Assembly: GCF_026168515.1 (NCBI RefSeq)
Contig: NZ_CP093443.1
Span: 3,348,001-3,412,000 of the forward strand
Length of the DNA stretch: 64,000 nucleotides
Direction: 5' to 3'
From: Brevibacterium spongiae
GTDB taxonomy: Bacteria > Actinomycetota > Actinomycetes > Actinomycetales > Brevibacteriaceae
Shown: positions 17,183 through 25,707 of the stretch, in pieces
Layout of the letters: each line of letters starts with the position of its first letter
Position numbering within the stretch: position 1 is the first letter of the stretch
The notes under the pieces: model-generated
What the model saw: only the letters and a program-made list of their open reading frames with translations
Database searches by the model: none
Told to the model about the DNA's origin: nothing
Program-made: the position numbers and the translations under genes

Positions 17183-18432
17183 CCGTGGTAGCTCACATGC
17201 AGACGGATCCGCGACTTCGGGTCGCGGTGGACCCGCAGGTCCTTGGCCATGATCATCCACAGCAGGCCCACGGCGAAGGCGATGATCCCCGAGGCGGCTC
17301 CCACCGTCAGAGCCATCCGCGGTCCGAATACGTCGGCGACCCATCCGGCCAAGGGCGCACCGATCGGGGTGCCGCCCATGACGACGGCGGCGTAGATCGC
17401 CATCACCCGGCCTCGGTAGTTCGCGGCCGTGGTTGTCTGCACGTAGGCGTTCGCCGAGGTCATCATCGTCAGCGAAGCGAAGCCGACGAAGACGAGGGAG
17501 GCCGCGAAGAGGTAGTAGTTCGGCATGAGTGAGGCCACTCCGACAGCCACACCGAAACCGCCGGCGGCGCCGAAGATGAATCGCAGTCGGGGCTTCTCCC
17601 GCCGCGCCGAGGCGAGCGCCCCAGTGACCGAGCCGATGGCCATGACGGAGTTGAGCAGACCGAAACCGCTGGCGTCCTTGCCGAATTCGATCTTCGCCAT
17701 CGTCGCTGTGTAGATGTTGAAGTTGAATCCGAAGGTCGCGACGATGAACAGCACCACGAGCACGATCGTGATGTCCGGGCGCCGGCGCAGGTACTTCAGT
17801 CCCCCGAGCACTCCGCCCTTGCCCCGCCGACCGGAGGGGTGCAGCCGGGACTTGTCGAGGCGGAGGAGCACCGTGAGTGTTGCCGCGAAACCGAGGCCGC
17901 TGATGAGGAACACGGGCCCCGCGCCGATGAGCGCGGTGAGCACTCCGGCGACGGCCGGGCCGATCATGCGGGCACCGTTGAACGACGCCGAGTTCAGGCT
18001 CACCGCGTTCGGCAGCAGCTTCTCCCCGACGAGTTCGGAGACGAAGGCCTGCCGGGCCGGGTTGTCCAGGGTCGTGAGCATGCCCAGGGTGAACGCGAGC
18101 ACGTACACATGCCACAGCACGATGACGTCGGTGATGACGAGGGCGAAGAGGATGAGTCCGATGGTGCCCAGCAGCGCCTGGGTGACCATGAGCAGACGCC
18201 GTTTGTCGAACTTGTCGACGAGGTTGCCCGCGAACGGGAACATGATCAGCTGCGGCCCCAATTGCAGAGCCATCGTCAGTCCCAGTGCGGATGCATTGTT
18301 GTCCGTGAGCATGGTCAGGACGATCCAGTCCTGCGCCGTGCGCTGCATCCACGTTCCGGTGTTGGAGATCAGGGCACCGGCGAACCAGTGCCGGTAGTTC
18401 GGCTCCGCCAGCGACCGGAACGTCTGGGACAT
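17173..18432 (-). CDS. MFS transporter, EntS/MFS_3-like
   Basis: The 419-residue protein has 12 predicted membrane segments and the N-terminal YRHWFAGALISNTGTWMQR stretch typical of the MFS_3 (enterobactin exporter-like) branch. Loop 2-3 carries GNLVDKFDKRR, and NPARQAFVSELV follows the fourth helix. Substrates of this branch include siderophores and drugs; the one here is unknown. The ATG at 18432 lies inside the 3' end of the DUF3027 gene's neighbourhood (8 bp past its stop), with AGGAGGG upstream. It is probably cotranscribed with csp and DUF3027. Confidence 0.9.
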   Translation of the reverse strand: MSQTFRSLAEPNYRHWFAGALISNTGTWMQRTAQDWIVLTMLTDNNASALGLTMALQLGPQLIMFPFAGNLVDKFDKRRLLMVTQALLGTIGLILFALVITDVIVLWHVYVLAFTLGMLTTLDNPARQAFVSELVGEKLLPNAVSLNSASFNGARMIGPAVAGVLTALIGAGPVFLISGLGFAATLTVLLRLDKSRLHPSGRRGKGGVLGGLKYLRRRPDITIVLVVLFIVATFGFNFNIYTATMAKIEFGKDASGFGLLNSVMAIGSVTGALASARREKPRLRFIFGAAGGFGVAVGVASLMPNYYLFAASLVFVGFASLTMMTSANAYVQTTTAANYRGRVMAIYAAVVMGGTPIGAPLAGWVADVFGPRMALTVGAASGIIAFAVGLLWMIMAKDLRVHRDPKSRIRLHVSYHGRP

Positions 18433-18440
18433 CGAGTGGT

Positions 18441-19406
18441 TCAGCCCTCCTGGAACTCGAGAGCGTCGGAGAAGTCGTCGACGACGGCTTCGGCCGGTTC
18501 GTGACCGGGGCGTCTCACATCGGTCTCCGAGTGGGCACCGCAGCCGGATTCGAGCCCGACCACACGACCGTCGAAGGGCGACCACGCGTTGGCGCAGACG
18601 CCGAAGGACTTGCGCAGCGAACCGGCGATCGGCATGAGGTAGCCGCAGCTGCCGCAGTTCGCCGAGGCTCGGGAGGCGAATTCGCCTTCGGGTCCGGCCT
18701 CCGAATCGGCCCAGCGGCTGGCCGCTGCGGAGAGTCCGTCGGAGGAGAGGACCCGCTCCCGTCCGAGACCGAATTCGAAGTTCGCGATCTGGTCGATGTT
18801 GTCGGCCGAGTTGTCCTCGGTCTGTTCGAAGCCCGGCTGCAGGTTCGGGTCTTGGTCAAGCTTGGGCAGCGTGTCCCGCGGCGTCAGATCTCCCGGCTCG
18901 AGGCGCTCTTCCCACGGCACCCATTCGGGAGCGGTGAGAGCGTCGGGTCCGGGCAGCAGCGCGGTTTCGCAGACGGTGACCTTCTTCGCGCGCGGGGCGC
19001 GGGCGAGCACCGCCACCCAGCGCCATCCGCGGTAGGACGGGTCCGTACACACGAAGTAGTGCGTGACCAGGCGGGTGCCTTCGGCCACGGTTCCCAGGTG
19101 CTCGCCGACAACGGCGGTGCCGGCCACCTCGGTGATGGCGGAGCGGGCGATGTCGATCGCCGCGGCCAGCTGGGTGTCGAGGACGATCTTCTCCGCGCCC
19201 GACCGCGAACGGCCGGTCTTCGATGCCTTCGCCGAGGCGGCCGTGCCGGAATCCACGCTGACCGCGCTTCCAGCAGCGGTCGCTTCCCCCGCCGCGGCGG
19301 CGGGGGCAGACTCGCCCGGGGCCGCGGCGGCGGTGGTCTGTTCGGCGTCGTTCTCAGCGGGCGCGGCGGTCTGCCGGGCCAGCCAATCACTGAACAGTGA
19401 TGACAT
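18441..19406 (-). CDS. DUF3027 domain-containing protein
   Basis: A 321-residue protein with an Ala/Thr-rich N-terminal ~70 residues and a DUF3027 body (about 75-295). Signature stretches are VTHYFVCTDPSYRGWRWVAV and the C-terminal ANCGSCGYLMPIAGSLRKSF followed by GVCANAWSPFDG, whose three Cys plus a later CGAH may bind a metal. It directly follows a cold-shock gene with a one-base TGATG overlap, a gene order common in actinobacteria. The function is unknown. Confidence 0.9.
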   Translation of the reverse strand: MSSLFSDWLARQTAAPAENDAEQTTAAAAPGESAPAAAAGEATAAGSAVSVDSGTAASAKASKTGRSRSGAEKIVLDTQLAAAIDIARSAITEVAGTAVVGEHLGTVAEGTRLVTHYFVCTDPSYRGWRWVAVLARAPRAKKVTVCETALLPGPDALTAPEWVPWEERLEPGDLTPRDTLPKLDQDPNLQPGFEQTEDNSADNIDQIANFEFGLGRERVLSSDGLSAAASRWADSEAGPEGEFASRASANCGSCGYLMPIAGSLRKSFGVCANAWSPFDGRVVGLESGCGAHSETDVRRPGHEPAEAVVDDFSDALEFQEG

Positions 19407-19786
19407 CAGGACTCCAAATCGTCGGCAATCGCCCGCAGCAGGCTGGCCACCTTGTTCCCGTGCGTCGGGTCCGGGTAGCGGCCGTGCTGCAGTCCGTTGT
19501 TGAGGTCATCCAATACTTTGATGACATCTTCAACCATAACCGCCATGTCCACGGCGGGACGTCGGCGGGCCTTGGCGACCTTGCCCGGAGTGCTGATCGG
19601 GCGGGCCTTGAGCACCTGTGCTCCGCGGCGGGATTCGACGACGTCGTATTCGAGTCGGGTGCCCTTCGTGACCTCGAGTCCCTCGGGAAGCACGGAGGAG
19701 TGGAGGAAGGCCTGGGAGCCGTCCTCGGCGATGACGAAGCCGAATCCCTTGTCGGCGTCGAACCATTTCACGCGTCCGGTAGGCAT
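19406..19786 (-). CDS. Cold-shock domain protein with C-terminal extension
   Basis: The 126-residue protein has a cold-shock domain at 1-66: MPTGRVKWFDADKGFGFV holds RNP-1 and QAFLHSSV holds RNP-2. A ~60-residue extension (VDMAVMVEDVIKVLDDLNNGL) follows, unlike the 67-residue CspA type. It likely binds single-stranded RNA or DNA. It overlaps the DUF3027 gene by one base. Its 5' region contains an array of phased hairpins starting 27 bp before the ATG, which could lie in the leader RNA. Confidence 0.93.
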   Translation of the reverse strand: MPTGRVKWFDADKGFGFVIAEDGSQAFLHSSVLPEGLEVTKGTRLEYDVVESRRGAQVLKARPISTPGKVAKARRRPAVDMAVMVEDVIKVLDDLNNGLQHGRYPDPTHGNKVASLLRAIADDLES

Positions 19787-19812
19787 GATGTCCTTTCTTT
19801 CTGTCTGCTTGC

Positions 19813-19994
19813 ACCCGCCGTGGCGGGCTTGTCGTGCGGTGCCCGCCGGAGCGGGCCAGTAGTGGCGTGCCCGCAGGAGCGGGCCAGTAGTGGCGTGCCC
19901 GCAGGAGCGGGCCAGTCGTGTGGTGCCCGCGTCTGCGGGCTGAGTGCGGTTGCTCGCAGCTGCGAGCGATTCTGGACACCCCGCTGGAGCGGGT
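19813..19994. repeat. Seven phased 16-nt hairpins, 27-28-bp period
   Basis: Hairpins of six base pairs with four-base loops begin at 19813, 19841, 19869, 19897, 19925, 19952 and 19979; five of the stems are GCCCGC/GCGGGC or one base off. Spacers are 11-12 nt, two identical (CAGTAGTGGCGT). The spacing is not a multiple of three and no sensible ORF follows it, so it is not a protein repeat. Decayed units may continue to about 20070. The rest of the gap to 20202 shows one CCTCGGCGAGG 11-mer. Confidence 0.85.
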
Positions 19995-20202
19995 GCCGGT
20001 GTGGTGTCTCGCCCGTGTCGGACCGGGAAGGTGCGAGCCTGTGGCGGCGAGCGCCCCGGTGGCGGGCGAGGAAGTGCACGGATGCGGTGAGGGGGGCGGC
20101 CACCTCGGCGAGGTGGGGCGCTACACCGCCTGGATCACACTGTGCGAGCGTGGCTCATGACAGACCCCGAACCGTCCGGGGTGAGCAGCATGAGTGAAGG
20201 TT

Positions 20203-20433
20203 TCAGCGGTGGCCCACCCCGGTCTGTCTGCGTCGATACGCCGTCCGGATCATGGCCACGCAGGCCAGGGCGATGGCGATGGGCACGAGGATCATGGGCA
20301 GGTACGTGAGGAACGAACTCGGGGTCTGCCCCATCCACGCCTGGCCGAGGACACCGATGAGGCCGAGCGCCCCGATGGCTGCGGCGACAACCGCGGCGAC
20401 GACTATGGTCGTGTCGACTCGAGTGGCTGACAA
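20203..20433 (-). CDS. Small two-helix membrane protein
   Basis: A 76-residue protein with two hydrophobic helices (about 9-32, VVAAVVAAAIGALGLIGVLG, and 43-63, YLPMILVPIAIALACVAM) and a basic tail (RRRQTGVGHR). The start is a TTG with AGGAAGG seven bases upstream; no ATG or GTG fits. Small proteins of this shape are common upstream of XPB-related genes in actinobacteria, but I recognise no named family. It is divergent from the helicase-like gene. Confidence 0.6.
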   Translation of the reverse strand: MSATRVDTTIVVAAVVAAAIGALGLIGVLGQAWMGQTPSSFLTYLPMILVPIAIALACVAMIRTAYRRRQTGVGHR

Positions 20434-20504
20434 TGCGCGTCCTTCCTGACGGTTCGTGGGGCAATCCCGGTTCCTGTTCTGCCCCTCCATTGTACCCCTC
20501 GCGA

Positions 20505-20510
20505 TAGACT
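20505..20510 (+). promoter_or_regulatory. -10 box for a leaderless start
   Basis: TAGACT lies 8 nt before the ATG at 20519, with no ribosome site between. Confidence 0.5.
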
Positions 20511-20518
20511 GGAATGCG

Positions 20519-22693
20519 ATGTCAATGACCTTCAGCCAGTGGCTGTCCCACAGTGCAGATGCCGAGTTCGAGTCCTTCGTCCGGACCCGACGCGACCTCC
20601 TCCAACCCGAGTCACCGACGATCCCCGCCCTGGCCGCGGCCGCATCCTCGCGCATCGGGGTCTCCCGCGCCATCGAAGCCCTCGACGCGGAATCCCTCGA
20701 CGTCTTCATCGCCTTGGCCAAGGCGGCCCGGACGACGCCGGAGATCGAGATCGCCGCCAATCCCCACATCGACCCCACCCGCACCGAGGCGGCTCTGCCC
20801 AGACTCCGCGACCTCGGCTTGGCATGGCCTGCCGGTGGGAACACGGGCGGGTCCGGGTCGGCCGGTGGGCCGGGATCAAACGGTGGGTCGGGGACGGCTG
20901 CCAGCGGCGGGACTGCCGATGGATCCGGGACGTGGAAGATCCAGTCCGAGGCGATCACCCTGCTGCCGACATCGGCGGCCGAATCCGCCCGCGCCCTCCC
21001 CTGGCAGATCGATCCGACCACGGTCGATGCGAGCACTGCGACGATCGCTCAGCCGCTCATCCACAACAGCGAGCAGGCCGCCGTCGCCGAGGTGATCTCG
21101 TCCCTGCGCGGCCTCGTCGACGAAATGTCCGCCTCCCCCATCTCGCGGCTGACCAGCGGCGGCATCTCCAAACGGGATGTGTCCCGGCTGGCCCGCACCC
21201 TCGATCTGGGGCTCGAGCAGACGATCACGCTGCTGCTGGCCGCGAAGTCGCTGCACCTCATCGGCGTCCTCGACGATGCGCTCGACCCGCAGTGGACGGC
21301 CGCCGATGATGCCGACTCAGTGCTCGCCGGCGATCGGGCCGAACTGTGGACGGCGCTGGTGACCGCGTGGCTGCGCGAGTCCCTCGACGTCACCCAGCTG
21401 GCGGCCGGGGCGAGTGAGAACGAACGCCTCACCGTGCTCGCCACCCCGAAGAAGGCCCTGTTCAAGGGGTATCCGCAGTCCGTGCCGGCGATGCCGCTGC
21501 TGCGCCTGACCGTCCTCGACGTCCTCCACGACATCGGTCTGGGCACCGCCCGGTCGGCCCAGTGGATCCATGCCGAGGTGCTGCGTCGACGCCCGCTGCT
21601 GCAGGCGCACGAGTTCGCCATGACCGAGGCGGTGCTGCACACGTGTGTAAGCCTCGGGCTTGCGACCACTCCCCTGCAGCAGCCGGACCATTTCGGGCCG
21701 AGCCGTTTCGGTCTCCGGCTGGCCGCCGGTCTGGATCGGGCACTGGTCGAGCATGGGAAGCAGGATCCTTCGATCGCTCCGCTCGGCGTCGCCGTCGAGG
21801 CGCTCGAGGTTCCCGGAGATGTCATCGCCGCGGTCACCGAGGGGCTCGGTCCGGAAGTCGACACTGTGCTCATCCAGTCCGATCTCACGGCGGTGGCGAC
21901 CGGGCCGATCGAACCGCGGGTCCATCACATCCTGCGCAGGTACGCCGTCGTCGAGGCCCGCGGTCAGGGCACCGTGTACCGCATCGATGCCGAGACCATC
22001 GAAGACACCATGCAGTCGGGGCTCACCCCCGAGGAGGCACTGAGCGAGCTCGCCGAGATCAGCGCCGAGGAGCTGCCCTCGACCTTGGACTTCCTCGTGA
22101 AGAACACTGCGTCGAAGCTGCGACGGGTCCGGGTGGCCGGGGCACGTGCCGTGCTCGTCGTCGACGACCCGGTCGACCTCGATGTCATCGTCTCCGATCA
22201 GACGATGCTGCCGGCAGGTCTCGAACGGCTGGCCCCGACGGTCGCGATCTCCCAGCTCGGACCGGAGCGGACGATGCACCTGCTCGAGGCCGGAGACCAT
22301 CACGCGCTGCTGCACTCGGCGGCAGGCCCGGTGCGCAAACGGAAGGTGATCACCCAGTCGGAACCCGAGGTCAGCGTCAGGCGACGTCCGCGGGTGACCG
22401 ACGGCCACCTCGGCGAGTACATTCGGATTCTGCGGTCGGCACCGACGCAGGGGCAGGAGTCGGTGAGCACCGACGAACCGTTGGGGCATATGGATCTGCT
22501 GCGGGAGGCCGCGGAGGCGAAGAGGCGGGTGCTCATCCGGATCGCGGATTCGCAGGGAAAAGAGCGCAGCATCGAGATGCGACCGGCCACGGTCAATGCC
22601 GGGCGGGTGCGCGGGACGGTCACGACGACCGGCGCCGAGGCGTCTCTGTCGATCGCCCGCATCGTCTCAGTCACCCCCTCAACTGCTACCTGA
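20519..22693 (+). CDS. XPB/Ssl2-like helicase-associated protein (Helicase_C_3)
   Basis: The 724-residue protein starts MSMTFSQWLSHSADAEFESF. A Gly/Ser-rich spacer (about 105-140) interrupts its N-terminal winged-helix-like region. The C-terminal half (about 430-640; TVLIQSDLTAVATGPIEP then RRYAVVEARGQGTVYRI) matches the Helicase_C_3 family, found beside XPB-type helicases and lacking Walker motifs. It probably partners the downstream helicase in DNA repair. The start looks leaderless. Its TGA stop (22691-22693) lies inside a 60-bp palindromic element. Confidence 0.85.
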   Translation: MSMTFSQWLSHSADAEFESFVRTRRDLLQPESPTIPALAAAASSRIGVSRAIEALDAESLDVFIALAKAARTTPEIEIAANPHIDPTRTEAALPRLRDLGLAWPAGGNTGGSGSAGGPGSNGGSGTAASGGTADGSGTWKIQSEAITLLPTSAAESARALPWQIDPTTVDASTATIAQPLIHNSEQAAVAEVISSLRGLVDEMSASPISRLTSGGISKRDVSRLARTLDLGLEQTITLLLAAKSLHLIGVLDDALDPQWTAADDADSVLAGDRAELWTALVTAWLRESLDVTQLAAGASENERLTVLATPKKALFKGYPQSVPAMPLLRLTVLDVLHDIGLGTARSAQWIHAEVLRRRPLLQAHEFAMTEAVLHTCVSLGLATTPLQQPDHFGPSRFGLRLAAGLDRALVEHGKQDPSIAPLGVAVEALEVPGDVIAAVTEGLGPEVDTVLIQSDLTAVATGPIEPRVHHILRRYAVVEARGQGTVYRIDAETIEDTMQSGLTPEEALSELAEISAEELPSTLDFLVKNTASKLRRVRVAGARAVLVVDDPVDLDVIVSDQTMLPAGLERLAPTVAISQLGPERTMHLLEAGDHHALLHSAAGPVRKRKVITQSEPEVSVRRRPRVTDGHLGEYIRILRSAPTQGQESVSTDEPLGHMDLLREAAEAKRRVLIRIADSQGKERSIEMRPATVNAGRVRGTVTTTGAEASLSIARIVSVTPSTAT

Positions 22694-22743
22694 CGGGCCC
22701 CCAACAACCCGGCGCCGAGTTGCTGGGGACCCGTCGGGTAGCA
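22684..22743. repeat. 60-bp REP-like element, copy 1
   Basis: The ends TGCTACC and GGTAGCA pair, and the interior (ACGGGCCCCCA against TGGGGACCCGT) continues the hairpin. About 85% of positions match the reverse complement of the element at 24479-24538, so the two are inverted copies flanking the XPB gene. The CTACCTGACGG end supplies the stop codon of the upstream gene. Confidence 0.88.
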
Positions 22744-22827
22744 CGGGGAGGGAACAATCGAGGGCGGGGACGTGTTGTCCTCTCTGGTGTCGCCCCACTG
22801 TGGGCATTGTCGGGAATGGGAGATTGA

Positions 22828-24462
22828 ATGAATGGTCCGCTGATCGTGCAGTCCGATCGGACTGTGCTGCTGGAATCGGGACACCCGCAGGCCGTCGAGG
22901 CGGCTGTGGCGATCGCCCCGTTCGCGCAGCTGTCACGGACCCCGGAGTACATCCACACCTATACGATCACTCCGCTGGGTCTGTGGAACGCCCGGGCCAG
23001 CGGCCATGACGCCGAGTCCGTCGTCGACGTGCTCCTCGAATTCGCCAAATACCCGGTCCCGCATGAGCTGCTCGTCGACATCGTCGACATCATGGACCGC
23101 TTCGGGGTCCTCACTCTCATCGACCATCCGATCCACGGACTGACACTGACCTCGACGGAGACCGGCCTGCTCGACGAACTCACCGGTCAACCCGATCTTG
23201 TCGGGAAGTTCGGCAAACGCATCGATGACGAATCGGTCCTCGTCCACCCCTCGGAACGCGGTGAGCTCAAGCATGCGCTGCTGCAGCTGGGGCATCCGGT
23301 CTCCGACCATGCCGGCTACGTCGACGGCGAAGCCCACGACATCGATCTCTCCGATGACGCCCATGGCGGGAAATGGCATCTGCGCGACTATCAGAAGCAG
23401 GCCATCGACCAGTCGCTGGCCGGTGAGTCCGGTGTCGTCGTGCTGCCCTGCGGTGCCGGGAAGACGATCGTCGGTGTGGCCACGATGTCACGGGTGCAGA
23501 CGACGACACTCATCCTCGTGACGAATTCCGTCTCGGCCAAACAGTGGAAGGACGAGATCCTGCGTCGCACCACACTCACCGAGGATGAGGTCGGCGAATA
23601 CTCGGGTTCGACGAAGGAGATCCGCCCGATCACCATCGCCACCTATCAGGTGCTCACCACCCGCAGGAAGGGCTCGTACCTGCACCTCGAACTCCTCGAC
23701 GCCAAGGACTGGGGCCTGGTCATCTACGATGAGGTCCACCTGCTGCCGGCTCCGATCTTCCGGCTCACGGCCAGCCTGCAGGCCAGGCGTCGTCTGGGTC
23801 TGACGGCGACACTCGTGCGTGAGGACGGTCGCGAGGACGAGGTGTTCTCCCTCATCGGCCCCAAGCAGTACGAAGTGCCGTGGAAGGAACTCGAACGCCT
23901 CGGCTACATCGCTTCGGCGGCCTGTCACGAGGTGCGCGTGCGCCTCGACGGGGGAACCCGCACCGCCTATGCCCGCGCCGATGGTGAGGACCGGTACCGG
24001 TTGGCCGCGACCTCGGATGCGAAGCTGCCGATCGTGTCCGAACTCGTCGCCGACCACCCGGATGCGCAGATCCTCGTGATCGGCCAGTACCTTGATCAGC
24101 TCGAGGAGATCGGGGCCGAACTCGGTGCTCCGGTGCTGACCGGGCAGACCCCGGAATCGCAGCGGCAGGAGCTCTTCCGCGACTTCCGGGCCGGGGACAT
24201 CCCCGTCCTCGTCGTCTCGAAGGTTGCGAACTTCTCCGTGGACCTGCCGGCCGCCTCGGTGGCGATTCAGGTTTCGGGAGCCTTCGGCTCGAGGCAGGAG
24301 GAGGCCCAGCGGCTCGGACGGATCCTGCGTCCGAAGGAGGATCAGGGCTCGGCGACGTTCTACACCGTCGTCGCCGCCGACACCATCGACGAGCATTTCG
24401 CCGCCCAGCGCCGCCGCTTCCTCACCGAGCAGGGCTACAGCTACAGCATCGAAGTCCGCTGA
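22828..24462 (+). CDS. XPB-family DNA repair helicase
   Basis: The 544-residue SF2 helicase has an N-terminal damage-recognition-like domain (about 1-165), then the motor: LPCGAGKT (Walker A, ~211-218), YDEVHLLPAP (DEVH box, ~305) and GLTATLVREDGRE (motif III), with the C-terminal RecA domain ending in QEEAQRLGRILRPK (motif VI). It resembles mycobacterial XPB, a 3'-5' DNA helicase. GGGAGATTGA precedes the ATG. The gene lies between two inverted 60-bp elements. Confidence 0.95.
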   Translation: MNGPLIVQSDRTVLLESGHPQAVEAAVAIAPFAQLSRTPEYIHTYTITPLGLWNARASGHDAESVVDVLLEFAKYPVPHELLVDIVDIMDRFGVLTLIDHPIHGLTLTSTETGLLDELTGQPDLVGKFGKRIDDESVLVHPSERGELKHALLQLGHPVSDHAGYVDGEAHDIDLSDDAHGGKWHLRDYQKQAIDQSLAGESGVVVLPCGAGKTIVGVATMSRVQTTTLILVTNSVSAKQWKDEILRRTTLTEDEVGEYSGSTKEIRPITIATYQVLTTRRKGSYLHLELLDAKDWGLVIYDEVHLLPAPIFRLTASLQARRRLGLTATLVREDGREDEVFSLIGPKQYEVPWKELERLGYIASAACHEVRVRLDGGTRTAYARADGEDRYRLAATSDAKLPIVSELVADHPDAQILVIGQYLDQLEEIGAELGAPVLTGQTPESQRQELFRDFRAGDIPVLVVSKVANFSVDLPAASVAIQVSGAFGSRQEEAQRLGRILRPKEDQGSATFYTVVAADTIDEHFAAQRRRFLTEQGYSYSIEVR

Positions 24463-24478
24463 CCCCGCCTCCCCTTAT

Positions 24479-24538
24479 TGCTACCCGACGGGCCCCCAGC
24501 GTGGTGGCGCCGGGTTGTTGGGGCGCCGTCAGGTAGTA
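24479..24538. repeat. 60-bp REP-like element, copy 2 (inverted)
   Basis: This is the inverted partner of 22684-22743. Its outer pairing extends to 24477-24540 (ATTGCTACC against GGTAGTAAT). It starts 16 bp after the XPB stop, and on the minus strand its ACCTGACGG provides the stop of the DMT transporter. Confidence 0.88.
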
Positions 24539-25494
24539 ATGAGGGTGTCGGCTTCGGATCTGAGGACGACCTCGCGGCGGGCGACGCGGGCGGCCAGGCG
24601 GGCCTCGCCCCACTTGATGAAGCCGACGCCGCCGAGGATGAACACCCCGCCGAACAGCTGGATCGGTGCGGGCATCTCGAAGAGCACGAGCCAGGCGACG
24701 ATGACCGAGAACGGCACCTCGACGAGGTTGACGAACGATCCGACGGTCGCGCCGACATAGCGCAGTCCGAGGATGCCGGTGATATAGGCCCCGACGGTGA
24801 AGAGCACGATCATCGCCATCGGCACGACCCACGACATCGACACCCCGCCGAAGTCGACGTCACCGGCGACAGCGCCCCAGGGCATGACGCCGGCGAGCAC
24901 GAGCACCGACATCGCCAGCGCACCGATGCCCATGCCCAAACCGGTCAGCGCGACCGGCGGGATCGTGATCGCGTCCTTCGCGGAGACGAGGAAGTAGCTG
25001 GCCAGGCACACTGCGGCGGCCAGTGCCATGATCACACCGAAGACGCTGATCGAGGCACCGCGCAGGTTGAGCACGAGCAGCAGACCGACCATCGAGACCA
25101 GCACCCCGATGAACGTCACGGTCGCCGGCCGCGTCCTGGTCCGGGCCCAGATCCAGAAGACGATGAGCATCGGCGCGGTCATCTCCAGCAGCAGCGCCAC
25201 GGCGACGGTGAGGTGTTCGACGGCGACGAAGTAGAACCCCTGCACGCCGGCCATCGACACCAGACCGTAGGTGACGACGGTGCGCCAGTGCGTGAGCACC
25301 TCGCCCCAGCGTCCGCGCAGCGCGATGAGGGTGGGGATGAGCAGCAGGACCGCGGAGCCGGCCAAGCGGATGAGCACGACTGCACCCGGGGTCCATCCGA
25401 TCGCGTACATCGTCTTCGCGATCGGCCCGGACACCGCGAAGAAGAACGCGGAGGCAAGAGTGAGCAGGAACCCTGCGATGACGGTGCGACTCAT
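24529..25494 (-). CDS. EamA/DMT family transporter
   Basis: A 321-residue protein of ten membrane segments with two EamA repeats, split near residue 145. It starts MSRTVIAGFLLTLASAFFFAVSG; the first repeat ends ILFWIWARTRT-like and the second ends GGVFILGGVGFIKWGEARL. DMT proteins export amino acids or metabolites; the substrate here is unknown. AGGAGGTCAAGA precedes the ATG and a well-spaced promoter lies upstream. It is divergent from the CGNR regulator, a common regulator-exporter layout. Its stop lies in the REP-like element. Confidence 0.9.
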   Translation of the reverse strand: MSRTVIAGFLLTLASAFFFAVSGPIAKTMYAIGWTPGAVVLIRLAGSAVLLLIPTLIALRGRWGEVLTHWRTVVTYGLVSMAGVQGFYFVAVEHLTVAVALLLEMTAPMLIVFWIWARTRTRPATVTFIGVLVSMVGLLLVLNLRGASISVFGVIMALAAAVCLASYFLVSAKDAITIPPVALTGLGMGIGALAMSVLVLAGVMPWGAVAGDVDFGGVSMSWVVPMAMIVLFTVGAYITGILGLRYVGATVGSFVNLVEVPFSVIVAWLVLFEMPAPIQLFGGVFILGGVGFIKWGEARLAARVARREVVLRSEADTLITT

Positions 25495-25635
25495 TCTTGA
25501 CCTCCTGAAGCGGTGAAACGTGGGTGGGTTGGGTGACGGAGGATCCCCCGCCCAGGTGAAGCGACGCGAGGGACAATCCCCTCGCCGAGGCGGCCGGAAG
25601 GCGACGTGTGCGTGCCCTTCCCACGGCCTGAGTTC

Positions 25636-25665
25636 AGTATTTCCCACGCCCGTGAAATGAGTCAA
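25636..25665 (-). promoter_or_regulatory. Promoter of the DMT transporter
   Basis: On the minus strand TTGACT (25665-25660) and AATACT (25641-25636) are 18 bp apart, giving a leader of about 135 nt. The region up to 25707 also serves the divergent CGNR gene. Confidence 0.6.
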
Positions 25666-25707
25666 GTACATTTTGGTCATTACATCGTATGCCACAATGG
25701 TTCCGCT

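Noticed and set aside
19841..19940. CRISPR-like periodic repeats
   Set aside because: The conserved part is a 16-nt hairpin with 12-nt spacers; spacers are repeated, too short and no cas gene is near.
19530..20103. Minus-strand ORFs across the hairpin array
   Set aside because: A 28-bp period shifts frame at each unit, so the translated repeats do not stay in register.
22684..24540. Composite transposon carrying the XPB gene
   Set aside because: No transposase or target duplication is seen, and the XPB gene next to its Helicase_C_3 partner is a conserved actinobacterial order, so REP-like elements are the simpler reading.
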